NCBI RefSeq assembly: GCF_030546645.1
Contig: NZ_JAUOTO010000003.1
Span: 464,956-528,955, forward strand
Length of the DNA: 64,000 nt
Direction: 5' to 3'
Origin: Flavitalea plasmicola
Lineage (GTDB): Bacteria > Bacteroidota > Bacteroidia > Chitinophagales > Chitinophagaceae
The notes beneath the pieces were generated by a model. The model did no database searches and was not told the origin of the DNA. It saw only the letters and a list, made by a program, of their open reading frames with translations. Position numbers and translations under genes: made by a program. Below, piece by piece: positions 45,837 through 54,228 of the stretch. Position 1 is the first letter of the stretch. Every line of letters starts with the position of its first letter.

Positions 45837-45996
45837 TTTTCGGTGGCTGGTCTTTTTTGCTCTTCGAGAAAAAAGACCTGAACTTCCACCACAGGTTCCT
45901 GAAATAAAAAGCGACGCCCAATACGGCGGCAATGATCATCTGTATCAGATAACTGCCGCTGCCCGGGTCGATGTATAAAAAGAGCTTTCCTATCAT
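45817..45996 (-). CDS. 59-residue membrane protein with IDPGSGS motif
   Basis: Not listed by length-filtered gene finding. It starts at the ATG at 45996, which overlaps the M42 stop codon (ATGA). The sequence begins MIGKLFLYIDPGSGSYLIQ, continues with one transmembrane helix (MIIAAVLGVAFYFRNLWW) and ends with a basic/polar tail (KFRSFFSKSKKDQPPKNDSENA). Its end overlaps the start of the methyltransferase gene. Coupled starts on both sides and a conserved-looking motif argue strongly for a real gene. From memory, similar small DPGSGS proteins occur beside such methyltransferases. Function unknown; a membrane anchor or scaffold for the enzymes of this operon is my guess. Confidence 0.8.
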   Translation of the reverse strand: MIGKLFLYIDPGSGSYLIQMIIAAVLGVAFYFRNLWWKFRSFFSKSKKDQPPKNDSENA

Positions 45997-47111
45997 AGAT
46001 ACCGTAAATTGGTTTGTGGCGTCAAAGTCAGCAGGGTCTCATACATCAATTGAATGGTTTGCTCAATATCTTTTTTGTGCAGCATCTCCACCGTCGTATG
46101 CATATAACGGAGAGGAATGGAGATCAGTACGGAAGGGCAGCCATCGTTGGCATAGGCGAAGGAGTCCGTATCCGTGCCCGTGCTTCTGGACACTGCCCTC
46201 ATTTGCACGGGGATCTCTTTCTTACCTGCCACGTCCTGTACCAGGGCCAGCAGCTTGTTGTGCACGGCAGGACCGAATGCAAGGGAAGGACCTTTGCCGC
46301 AGGAAATATCCCCTTCAATGATCTTATTGATCATGGGCGTGGAGGTATCGTGGGTGACATCCGTAATGATGGCTACATCCGGCTTTATCCGCCGGGCGAT
46401 CATCTCCGCGCCTCTTAATCCCACTTCTTCCTGTACGGCATTGACGATATACAGCCCGAAAGATAGTTTCTTTTTATGTTCATGCAGGAGACGCGCTACT
46501 TCGGCGATCATAAATCCCCCAACGCGATTGTCGAAGGCGCGGCCAACCAGGTAATCGTAAGCCAGCTCTTCATATCCCGCCTGATAGGTGACCACCGCCC
46601 CGATGTGAACGCCCAGGTCCTCGACTTCTTTCCTGTTGCGCGCGCCTGTGTCGAGAAAGAGGTTGTCAACTTTAGGCTGCTGCTCTTTGGCGTCCGGGTT
46701 TCCCAGCCTTGTATGAATGGCAGGCCATCCGAATACGGCAGGTACCATGCCTTTCTTACCATGGATAAATACCCTTTGGGCAGGCGCTATCTGGTGGTCA
46801 ACGCCTCCATTGCGCTTGAGGTACAACAATCCTTCGGGGGTGATGTAGTTGACGAACCAGCTGATCTCATCGGCATGGGCTTCGATGACGACCTTAAAGG
46901 CAGCCTTGGGATTCACCACGCCGACGGCGGTGCCATAAGGATCGGTAAAATAGCTGTCGACATATGGCTTGAGATAGTCCAGCCAGAGCTGCTGTCCGCT
47001 GCTCTCAAAACCGACGGGAGACGGATTGTTGATATAATTCTTCAGGAAATTCAGCGATCGGGTAGTCAATATGGACGGGGATTTTGTGGTGGTCTTCGTG
47101 GATTTTGCCAT
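45993..47111 (-). CDS. M42 family metallopeptidase
   Basis: Cytosolic two-metal aminopeptidase of the M42 (tetrahedral, TET-type) family. Metal and catalytic residues are in VIEAHADEISW, GRAFDNRVGG, VQEEVGLRGAEM, IITDVTHD and RYMHTTVEM. A short Lys/Thr-rich N-terminus (MAKSTKTTTKSPS) precedes the fold. At 372 residues it is normal. Its stop codon overlaps the start of the small membrane protein, so it is the first gene of the coupled run. Its link to surface modification is not obvious; it may simply share the transcript. Confidence 0.93.
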   Translation of the reverse strand: MAKSTKTTTKSPSILTTRSLNFLKNYINNPSPVGFESSGQQLWLDYLKPYVDSYFTDPYGTAVGVVNPKAAFKVVIEAHADEISWFVNYITPEGLLYLKRNGGVDHQIAPAQRVFIHGKKGMVPAVFGWPAIHTRLGNPDAKEQQPKVDNLFLDTGARNRKEVEDLGVHIGAVVTYQAGYEELAYDYLVGRAFDNRVGGFMIAEVARLLHEHKKKLSFGLYIVNAVQEEVGLRGAEMIARRIKPDVAIITDVTHDTSTPMINKIIEGDISCGKGPSLAFGPAVHNKLLALVQDVAGKKEIPVQMRAVSRSTGTDTDSFAYANDGCPSVLISIPLRYMHTTVEMLHKKDIEQTIQLMYETLLTLTPQTNLRYL

Positions 47112-47152
47112 TTTGTCGGTATTTCAGTATAGTTGATAAGCTACAAATTTAA

Positions 47153-47992
47153 CTAAATTCGGAAGACCAGCATCAGCAGACCCGAAAACATCATCAGGCC
47201 GTCAAGTACGAAGTAATAGAGGTAATCGGAAAAATCCTTTTTGGCCCTCCCGTATAAAAAGGCTAACAATATACCTGGTATCAGCAGCAGCAGGATATAA
47301 AAGGCCGGATAATGGAAGAAGGCCAGGGCTATCGTGGTCAACCCGAACAGGCTTAGCGACGTGACGAAGAGGCGATGGATCCCTTTTTCGTTCAATAGGG
47401 TGATGAGGCTCCTGATCCCATCCTTTTTATCGTCCTCACGGTCCCGGTAATCGAAGAGGATACAGATGGCATAGATGAGGAAAAACCGGCCCAGGGAAAA
47501 GAGGAAATGCCCTGCCTGCCAGGAAGTGCCTGCAACGATCAGGGGCAGCACCGTGGTCACGTACATCCAGACAAAGGCGAGAAAAATGGTCTTGCCGACA
47601 GCGATATCCCGCAGCCGCCGGAAGATGGGGTGCGGCAGTTTGGGGGCCGAATAAAGAAAAGTGACAAAAACCCCGAAACAGAGGGCAACGATGTGAGAAA
47701 GCAGGTAAAAAAAATAGACGGCGGACCCCACGAATCCCACCAGATATAGAATGAAATGCAGCACCTTATGCCTTTGTGTCCACAGCGCCCGCCGCGAAGG
47801 ATTCACTGAATAGGGGGTCAGATACCAGTGAAAATTATAGCTGCAGATGGTGGAGAAAAATACAAATCCTATCAGCCTTCCCGAAGAGGGGGCTCCCAAC
47901 AGCAACCAGCTCGTCTGCCAAACCATCAAAACGGCACACAAGGCAATGTATAGACTGCTGAAGATAAAAAGATCGAATATTTTTCGTAGCAA
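47153..47992 (-). CDS. UbiA-like prenyltransferase family protein
   Basis: A 279-residue polytopic membrane protein. The second Asp-rich motif of UbiA enzymes is present (LFDYRDREDDKKDGIRSL). The first, normally NDxxDxxxD, is not seen; the equivalent loop reads SYNFHWYLTPYSVNP. Helices such as LCFGVFVTFLYSAPKLPHP and FLIYAICILFDY fit the family. The missing first motif makes ordinary prenyl-diphosphate binding doubtful. It lies 41 bp upstream of the M42 gene, possibly in the same transcript. Confidence 0.75.
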   Translation of the reverse strand: MLRKIFDLFIFSSLYIALCAVLMVWQTSWLLLGAPSSGRLIGFVFFSTICSYNFHWYLTPYSVNPSRRALWTQRHKVLHFILYLVGFVGSAVYFFYLLSHIVALCFGVFVTFLYSAPKLPHPIFRRLRDIAVGKTIFLAFVWMYVTTVLPLIVAGTSWQAGHFLFSLGRFFLIYAICILFDYRDREDDKKDGIRSLITLLNEKGIHRLFVTSLSLFGLTTIALAFFHYPAFYILLLLIPGILLAFLYGRAKKDFSDYLYYFVLDGLMMFSGLLMLVFRI

Positions 47993-48021
47993 GGCGCTAA
48001 ATAATTACTGGATCAAAGATC

Positions 48022-48465
48022 TTAAGGGTTGATCACGATGATCTGGGGCGATGAAATGGTATCGCTGGATATCCCGTTGACGTCGATGACCGCGAACTTA
48101 AGTACCAGCGTGTCGTTGATATGATCGATAAAATGAAGGTAGCCCTGGTAAGGTTGTATGAATTGCAGCTCGCCTTTTTCGGCGCTGAATTCGGGGATCT
48201 TGAAAGAGACGGTGTCGCCGCTGACGGGATTGGGCGGCTGGATCTGATTAAGACGCGTGCGAAAAGCCACGAAAGTACCTTTGGAAAGCTTGCTGCCATT
48301 GGTGAACTTGATGTTCACCGTCAATGATTCGTCCGGCTGGACGGGATTGTTCAAGGACTCTATGCTGATCTTCGGTTTGCTGCCATTTCCACTTTTGCTG
48401 CAGGCTGATACGGCAATGGTCATCGTTATCAATATTCCGGGTAACAATAAACACGAAAGCTTCAT
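48022..48465 (-). CDS. Hypothetical lipoprotein
   Basis: A 147-residue lipoprotein: the ATG at 48465 gives MKLSCLLLPGILITMTIAVSAC, with a lipobox (VSAC). The mature part looks beta-rich (SLTVNIKFTNGSKL...DTVSFKIPEF...LVLKFAVIDVNGISSDTISSP), like a small Ig-type fold. Not recognised by function. It lies 29 bp before the UbiA-like gene and is divergent from the LuxE-like gene. Confidence 0.8.
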   Translation of the reverse strand: MKLSCLLLPGILITMTIAVSACSKSGNGSKPKISIESLNNPVQPDESLTVNIKFTNGSKLSKGTFVAFRTRLNQIQPPNPVSGDTVSFKIPEFSAEKGELQFIQPYQGYLHFIDHINDTLVLKFAVIDVNGISSDTISSPQIIVINP

Positions 48466-48572
48466 GCTGGATGGATATATGTACAAACCTACCTAATTTT
48501 GTCGAAAAGGTCCAGCCTTAACGCAATTTTTGCAATTAATTGACTAAAAAGACGCTAAATACACCGATTGGA

Positions 48573-49544
48573 ATGACCCAACTGGAAAAGGACATTTTCG
48601 GGGGCACACCGCTCCCCAGCCTGGCTTTGGAGGTATTTCATTTTCAATATGAACATAACCCGCTTTACCGTAGTTGGGTGGATACGTTGGGGGTTCCGCC
48701 GGATACGGTACAGTCGTTGTCGCAGATACCCTTCCTGCCTGTGAGCTTCTTTAAGTCCGGGGAAGTACGGACGACGGACTTTGTCCCTGCCGCCGTGTTC
48801 GAAAGCTCCGGAACCACGGGCACCGGCGGCAGCCGCCACGAGGTAAAAGACCTGGAGCTCTATAAGGAAAGCTTTATCCGGTGCTTCCGGTTGTTTTATG
48901 GACTTCCCGGGGACTATTGTATCATCGGTCTGCTGCCAGCTTACCTGGAAAGGTCCAACTCCTCACTCGTGGTGATGGTCCATGAACTGATCGGTCTCAG
49001 CGGCCATCCGGACAGCGGTTTTTATCTTTACGAGCATGAAAGGCTGCAAGGGCTGCTGACGGAGCTGGAGAAGAAAGGGCAAAAGACCCTGCTTATCGGG
49101 GTGACATTTGCCCTGCTGGACTTTGCGGAAAAATACGCGCTGCACCTGCAACATACCATTGTGATGGAGACGGGCGGCATGAAGGGCCGCCGCAAGGAGA
49201 TCACACGGCCCGAGCTGCATGCCTTCCTTCAGCGAAGGCTGGGCGTAAAGACGGTACACGCGGAATATGGGATGACGGAGCTGCTTTCCCAGGCCTATTC
49301 GGCCGGCGAAGGACGCTTTCGCTGTCCGCCCTGGATGAAGGTGCTGGTAAGGAAGGAAGACGATCCGCTGGATGTGACGGACAGGGGAGAGGGGCTGTTG
49401 AATATCATCGACCTGGCGAATATCTATTCCTGTAGCTTTATAGCGGTGGATGACATCGGGCGTATTCATGCCGACGGCAGTTTTGAAGTGTCCGGACGGG
49501 TGGACAACAGTGATATCCGCGGGTGCAGCCTGATGGTGGTCTGA
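48573..49544 (+). CDS. LuxE/PaaK-like acyl-protein synthetase family
   Basis: ANL-related adenylate-forming enzyme of the LuxE type, which activates carboxylic or fatty acids. The AMP-binding loop is FESSGTTGTGGSRHEV; the downstream motif AEYGMTELLSQAY matches the family's YGxTE motif. The C-terminal subdomain is short, as in LuxE. I prefer the ATG at 48573 (MTQLEKDIF); a TTG at 48540 in the same frame is possible. A -7 box TAATTTTG lies at 48494-48501. No luxC/D reductase or thioesterase is nearby, so bioluminescence is not implied. In other Bacteroidota such genes sit near surface polysaccharide or lipid genes, consistent with the adjacent envelope operon. Confidence 0.86.
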   Translation: MTQLEKDIFGGTPLPSLALEVFHFQYEHNPLYRSWVDTLGVPPDTVQSLSQIPFLPVSFFKSGEVRTTDFVPAAVFESSGTTGTGGSRHEVKDLELYKESFIRCFRLFYGLPGDYCIIGLLPAYLERSNSSLVVMVHELIGLSGHPDSGFYLYEHERLQGLLTELEKKGQKTLLIGVTFALLDFAEKYALHLQHTIVMETGGMKGRRKEITRPELHAFLQRRLGVKTVHAEYGMTELLSQAYSAGEGRFRCPPWMKVLVRKEDDPLDVTDRGEGLLNIIDLANIYSCSFIAVDDIGRIHADGSFEVSGRVDNSDIRGCSLMVV

Positions 49545-49550
49545 AGTGCG

Positions 49551-51116
49551 CTAGAAACTTTTCATCACGGTGATAACGGCCTTGAATAGCGTATTGCAGC
49601 TGGCAAGGATCACCAGCGCTCCCACGGCAATGAACATAGCTTTAATGGGCAGCTTGCCCACCAGCCTTGCGGCGATCGGCGCCGCAATGACTCCTCCCAG
49701 GATCATGCCCGCAACATCCATCAGGGGAATATGCTTCAGCAGGATAAAAAAGGTAATGGCGCTGGACAGGACTACAAAAAATTCTGCCAGGCATACGGAC
49801 CCGATGACATATCGGGGATTCCGGCGCTTGGAGATCAGTGTGCTGGTGACCAGCGTTCCCCAGCCGCCTCCGGCAAAGGCGTCCATAAAGCCTCCTATCG
49901 AAGCCAGCCAGCCGGCTTTTTTAACTTTGTCTTTCGGGTTCGTGCGTATGAAAGCTTTTCTCAGGATGTAATATCCCAGGTAAACAGTGTAGATAGACAA
50001 AGGTATCCGGACATAGGAGGCATATTTCTGTCCAAAATAGGCAAGGGAAGCGCCAATCACCGCCCCGATGCAACCTGGTATGACCAGTACGCTGAAGAGC
50101 TTTTTGTTGATGTTCCCAAACCGGTGGTGGCTGTACCCGGATACACCGCTGGAAAAGACACGGGCAGAATGCACCCGGCTGCTGACGATCGCGGGGCTTA
50201 CCCCATTCGCCAGCAGGAAAGTGGTGGCGATGGTGCCATAGCCCAGTCCCATCGAACCGTCCACCATTTGCGCAATAAATCCGGTCAGCATCATGATGAG
50301 AAACCCATGAATGGCATCCTGAGGGATGGTCTCGATATACCGCCCGATATCACGGAGAGGCACCAGTGAAAGCAGGCCGTGCCCCAGGATCATAAAAAGG
50401 AAAGCGAATAGGCACCATTTTACTATTTGCATCCATTTGCCAGGAGGAGGCCGATGGAGGATCTCCGGTTTATCCGGCACCGCCTGTTTAGCAACCAGGA
50501 CACTGGTGAGGTCATTCAGCCGCCGCACTTTCTCGCTGAAATCTCCATTCATCCGCTGCCGTATCGTCTGCATATTGTCGAGGACGCTCTCCATTTCATC
50601 GGGGATCATGCTGCTGATCTCTTCCTTCAGCCGCTTGGCAATGGTAGGAGATTTGCCGTTCGTGGAGATAGCGATCTTCAGGTTGCCTTTCCTGACCACG
50701 GAGCTGAGATAAAAATCACAGAGCTCCGGTTTGTCTGCCACGTTCACCAGCTTCCCCGCCCGTCGCGCGTCTGTCTTGATCTGTGTGGCGACGGGAATAT
50801 CATTCACCGCCGCGATGACAAGGTCGGCCCCCTCCAGATCGCTGCGGTCGTAAGGTTTTTCTATCAATTCTATATTGGCATGCAAAGCCGCTTCCGCGGC
50901 CAGGCCTTCCGACACTACCTTCGCCACGATCTTTATCCTGGTGGCAGGTGCATTGGAAAGTACGGCATGCAGCTTTTCCAGGGCCACATTTCCACCGCCT
51001 ACGATCAGCAGGGAAAGCTCTTCCAGCTTTAAAAAGACGGGGAAGAGCCGGTTGCCTTCCTGCTCTTCCCTGGCTTCTGCGGGCGTCACACCGATTGGAT
51101 GATCATTTATCTCCAT
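49551..51116 (-). CDS. Siroheme synthase (precorrin-2 dehydrogenase/ferrochelatase) fused to a TauE/SafE transporter
   Basis: Residues 20-210 match the CysG N-terminal/Met8 domain that oxidises precorrin-2 and inserts iron: LLIVGGGNVALEKLHAVL, VIAAVNDIPVATQIKTDARR, VNVADKPELCDFYLSSVVRKGNLKIAISTNGKSPTIAKRLKEEI. Residues 235-521 form a TauE/SafE (TSUP) permease of about eight helices (GFIAQMVDGSMGLGYGTIATTFLLANG, FMDAFAGGGWGTLVTSTLI). The SUMT that makes precorrin-2 is encoded separately at 57.7 kb, completing siroheme synthesis for CysI. The permease half probably moves sulfite, sulfate or a sulfonate; direction and substrate are unknown. Confidence 0.92.
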   Translation of the reverse strand: MEINDHPIGVTPAEAREEQEGNRLFPVFLKLEELSLLIVGGGNVALEKLHAVLSNAPATRIKIVAKVVSEGLAAEAALHANIELIEKPYDRSDLEGADLVIAAVNDIPVATQIKTDARRAGKLVNVADKPELCDFYLSSVVRKGNLKIAISTNGKSPTIAKRLKEEISSMIPDEMESVLDNMQTIRQRMNGDFSEKVRRLNDLTSVLVAKQAVPDKPEILHRPPPGKWMQIVKWCLFAFLFMILGHGLLSLVPLRDIGRYIETIPQDAIHGFLIMMLTGFIAQMVDGSMGLGYGTIATTFLLANGVSPAIVSSRVHSARVFSSGVSGYSHHRFGNINKKLFSVLVIPGCIGAVIGASLAYFGQKYASYVRIPLSIYTVYLGYYILRKAFIRTNPKDKVKKAGWLASIGGFMDAFAGGGWGTLVTSTLISKRRNPRYVIGSVCLAEFFVVLSSAITFFILLKHIPLMDVAGMILGGVIAAPIAARLVGKLPIKAMFIAVGALVILASCNTLFKAVITVMKSF

Positions 51117-51156
51117 AGTCCTCCAAATTTATAGAATAATACCCACTCCATACGTC

Positions 51157-54087
51157 TTATTTCAACAATCCGTCGATGGTAATGGCCGCATAGTAAAGGC
51201 CGCCTATTGTGGGACCGCCGGCATACTGCAGATATCGGTGATCGAAGAGGTTCGACCCTCCCAGCTTGATGGTGGAATACAGTTTGGGGAGACGAAAGCT
51301 CACCTGGGCGTCCACTGTGCTGAAGGCCGAGACGCTGCCTGTCACCAGGGGGCTCTCCCAAAGGAAGCTGTCCTGCCACCTCCAGACCACGTTGAAGCCG
51401 ATGTTCTTTACGATCTCGCGGTTGCCGAAAGAAATATTTCCCGACCATTTCGGAGTGTTGAATCCGGTGACAAAGACGTCGTTCGTCTTATTGGACTTCA
51501 TTTCATTGAAGTTCAGGGCGCCGCCTATGGTATATTTCTTATAGAAGTTATAGTTCACAGAAAGGGCGGATCCGAAATTGTGATAGGTGTTTTTTGCATT
51601 GGTGTATACGCGGTATCGGTCCTGGGCATTCCTGTTCTTGTCCAACATGGCCAGCACGGCGGTGTCGGTGCCGATGGTCACGCCATGGGGAACATACACC
51701 TGCACCTGTCCGAGGAAGCCGTTATAGGAGTTGATATAAGCATCTACGTCGACGACCAGGGTATTGTTCAGGAGTACGCTCTTGTAGCCTGCTTCGAAAG
51801 ATGTAATACGCTCGGGCCTGGCATTGGGCAGGTTGGCCCATTCCAGGAGGTTACGGTTGGCGAGGGCCGCGTCCCTGGTGCCGCCGGCTGCGCTGACCGC
51901 AGCATTGAAATTGACGACGGATTGCTGTGTATAGCTGTTCTCCAGGTAGCCCAGTCCTTCGTTGATATAGGGGAGGCTGCCCACCCTTTTCACCCGGCCG
52001 TTGTTAACGTAGGAGAGAGCTTCGAAGAGGGCGGGGAAGCGGTAGCCGTTCTGGAAAGTGAGACGGAAGTTATGCCGTTGGTTCAGTGTGTACACCGCCG
52101 CTACGCGAGGAGTAAATTTGGGGTCGAACTCCGGGTTATAGTCATAGCGGAGGGAAGCGAACAGTTTCAGCTTTTCATCGAAGAAGGTCTTCGTTACCTG
52201 GGCGAAGCCGCCGAACTTTTTGTACAGCACGTCTTTTCCAAAGCTGCCGTCTTTTTCAGGCTTGTTCCTGTCAGCGATGGGGCGGGAAAAGTCTACGAAG
52301 TTATTGCCATCAGGGATGACCTGGTAAATACGGGCGTCGGCGCCGATGAGCAGGTCCAGGACCTTGGTGTATCTGGAGAGGTCCCATTGGGCTTCGGTGT
52401 GGTACAGGCGGCTCTTCTGGATAAGGGCTGCGCCGCCGGTGACGGGCGCATCGGGTATGGAGGCGGACTTGATGTCCCAGTTATTGATCTTTCGAATGGT
52501 GTCTACCAGACTGTTAAACCGGGCTGTACCTGGCTCGGCCCGCCCGGCGTCTGCCTGAGCCCGGGCATACCGGCCTGCATCTGCAAGGTTGGCGGAGGTA
52601 AGCTCGCCGCCATGGTCGGCGGCAAATTTCTGCAGCGCCGCCTTGTATTTGGAGCCCCAGTCGCCAGGCTTCTTGGTATCGGTGGCGCCGCCGGTATACA
52701 GGTCCAGGTTATCGGCCAGCGGTTTCACGTTGTAGGAGTCGCCTGTATTCTCCAGGGAGACATAGGCCCGGACGACATAGTTGCTGCCTTTGAGCTCCAG
52801 ATGATGGTTTTGTACGACGACATTATCCAGCCGGATCTTGTTCCCCCGCTGGAATACGCCATCCATGGAGCCTATGCGGTAGCTGTAGGAGATCTCTGTC
52901 TTTTCGGACAGGCGATAATGCAGGGCCGCGTCGAATTTTATATTTCTTACCTGGGGCTTCACGAGGTCTGTCTCCCAGTATCCTGTGCGGGCCACCCGTA
53001 AAGTTTGATTGTCTGTCTTATCGATCCTGAGACCGTCAATGGATACGACGTTGCTGCCGGACAGTACATCGTCCCCATATTTATTCCAGCCGTCGAAAGC
53101 CATATTGTTCTCAGGGCCGTTGAGGGCGGAGAAGCGGGGGTTGGCGCTTTTGAGGTTATTGGGGTTCTGGTCCAGGCGGGTATTGCTTCGCCAGTCCGTG
53201 CCCTGCATATATCCGAAGTTCAGTTTGACAGCCCATTTATTATTGATCACTTTGGCATAGCGGATGGCCGACTCTGTAAGTATGGCGGGATCGTGGTCCT
53301 TACCGTCGACGTGGTTGACGCCTGTTTTGTGGTAGATGCTGAGACCCTGGCTTGTGAAGGGACTTTTTGTCAACAGGTTGGCCATGCCGTTGACGGCATT
53401 CATCCCGTATAGGGCGCTGGCTGCGCCCGGCGTGATCTCGACGCTGGCGATATCCAGCTCGGTAGGCCCGATGGCATTGCCCAGCGGTACACCCAGGGTG
53501 GCGGCCTGCATATCCACGCCATCCACCAGCTGCATAAAACGGAAGTTATTGGGGATATTGAACCCCCTGGTATTCGGGACTTTAAAAGTGAGACTGGAGG
53601 TGGTCATCTGTACGCCTTTCACATTTTCCAAGGCATCGTAAAAGCTGGGAGAAGGACTCTCCCGGATGGCCCGGATATCCAGCTTGTTAATGGCGACGGG
53701 GCTTCTTAATATGCTTTCCGGCAGGCGACTGGCTGTCACCACCAGCTCGTTGCCCAGCACCGTCTGCGTGGTCAGGGCTATCTGCAGATTGGAGCCCAGG
53801 CTCCTGACCTCGAATTCCTGCTGTCTGAAGCCGACGGAAGAGAATATCAGGGTAAAAGGCAGCCTGGCTTTGGTACGCAGCCTGAAATCACCGGACTGGT
53901 TGGTTACCGTGCCGGTGACGGTGCCCTTCACCTGCACGGAGACATCAGGGAGAGGTTCCTTCTTTTCCTGGTCAGTCACCCTGCCGGAGATCTCGATAAT
54001 GGAATTGTTGTCCTGGGCAAAGAGGGATTTGCCCGCGAACAGGAGTGAAAAAAGGATAAGGGTTGTTAGCATTTTCGCATTTCTCAT
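51157..54087 (-). CDS. TonB-dependent outer-membrane receptor with carboxypeptidase-like N-terminal domain
   Basis: A 976-residue TonB-gated importer. It has a signal peptide (to KSLFAQ), a CarboxypepD_reg-like domain (EISGRVTDQEKKEPLPDVSVQVKGTVTGTVTNQSGDFRLR), a plug (NELVVTASRLPESILRSPVAINKLD, then ASALYGMNAVNGMANLLTKSPF) and a long barrel ending in LFDHRYLQYAGGPTIGGLYYAAITIDGLLK. No SusD partner is adjacent, so it is not a classical glycan pair. It shares an operon with the siroheme synthase/TauE fusion and follows the sulfate genes, so import of a sulfur compound or of a metal needed for siroheme is a fair inference. Its promoter carries two AGTCTA/TAGACT inverted repeats. Confidence 0.92.
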   Translation of the reverse strand: MRNAKMLTTLILFSLLFAGKSLFAQDNNSIIEISGRVTDQEKKEPLPDVSVQVKGTVTGTVTNQSGDFRLRTKARLPFTLIFSSVGFRQQEFEVRSLGSNLQIALTTQTVLGNELVVTASRLPESILRSPVAINKLDIRAIRESPSPSFYDALENVKGVQMTTSSLTFKVPNTRGFNIPNNFRFMQLVDGVDMQAATLGVPLGNAIGPTELDIASVEITPGAASALYGMNAVNGMANLLTKSPFTSQGLSIYHKTGVNHVDGKDHDPAILTESAIRYAKVINNKWAVKLNFGYMQGTDWRSNTRLDQNPNNLKSANPRFSALNGPENNMAFDGWNKYGDDVLSGSNVVSIDGLRIDKTDNQTLRVARTGYWETDLVKPQVRNIKFDAALHYRLSEKTEISYSYRIGSMDGVFQRGNKIRLDNVVVQNHHLELKGSNYVVRAYVSLENTGDSYNVKPLADNLDLYTGGATDTKKPGDWGSKYKAALQKFAADHGGELTSANLADAGRYARAQADAGRAEPGTARFNSLVDTIRKINNWDIKSASIPDAPVTGGAALIQKSRLYHTEAQWDLSRYTKVLDLLIGADARIYQVIPDGNNFVDFSRPIADRNKPEKDGSFGKDVLYKKFGGFAQVTKTFFDEKLKLFASLRYDYNPEFDPKFTPRVAAVYTLNQRHNFRLTFQNGYRFPALFEALSYVNNGRVKRVGSLPYINEGLGYLENSYTQQSVVNFNAAVSAAGGTRDAALANRNLLEWANLPNARPERITSFEAGYKSVLLNNTLVVDVDAYINSYNGFLGQVQVYVPHGVTIGTDTAVLAMLDKNRNAQDRYRVYTNAKNTYHNFGSALSVNYNFYKKYTIGGALNFNEMKSNKTNDVFVTGFNTPKWSGNISFGNREIVKNIGFNVVWRWQDSFLWESPLVTGSVSAFSTVDAQVSFRLPKLYSTIKLGGSNLFDHRYLQYAGGPTIGGLYYAAITIDGLLK

Positions 54088-54129
54088 AACGAAATCGTTT
54101 GGGCGTTTTAAGATGTTTTTTAAAGTGTT

Positions 54130-54188
54130 AGTCTACTTATTTTATAGACTTTTTGCTCGCAAAAATAGTCTATTGATTTAATAGACTA
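54130..54188 (-). promoter_or_regulatory. Promoter of the TonB receptor with two inverted repeats
   Basis: A -7 box TATTTTTG is on the minus strand at 54160-54167. It overlaps a perfect palindrome TAGTCTATT-N5-AATAGACTA (54166-54188). A second repeat AGTCTA-N9-TAGACT (54130-54150) lies just downstream. Both are likely sites for one regulator. Confidence 0.6.
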
Positions 54189-54200
54189 AAAATATAATTT

Positions 54201-54224
54201 AAAAAATGCTGCACGCAGCATTTT
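54201..54224 (-). terminator. Terminator after cysI
   Basis: On the minus strand a 10-bp stem AAAATGCTGC/GCAGCATTTT with a 2-nt centre runs into a T6 tract. It separates the cysH-cysI transcript from the receptor operon. Confidence 0.82.
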
Positions 54225-54228
54225 GATT

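Noticed and set aside
51238-53001. A 587-codon open frame on the plus strand
   Set aside because: It is exactly antisense to the TonB receptor, which has clear domains; the plus-strand protein has no recognisable motif.
54166-54188. The receptor palindrome as a known IscR or CymR site
   Set aside because: It resembles neither consensus well enough; kept only as an unassigned operator.
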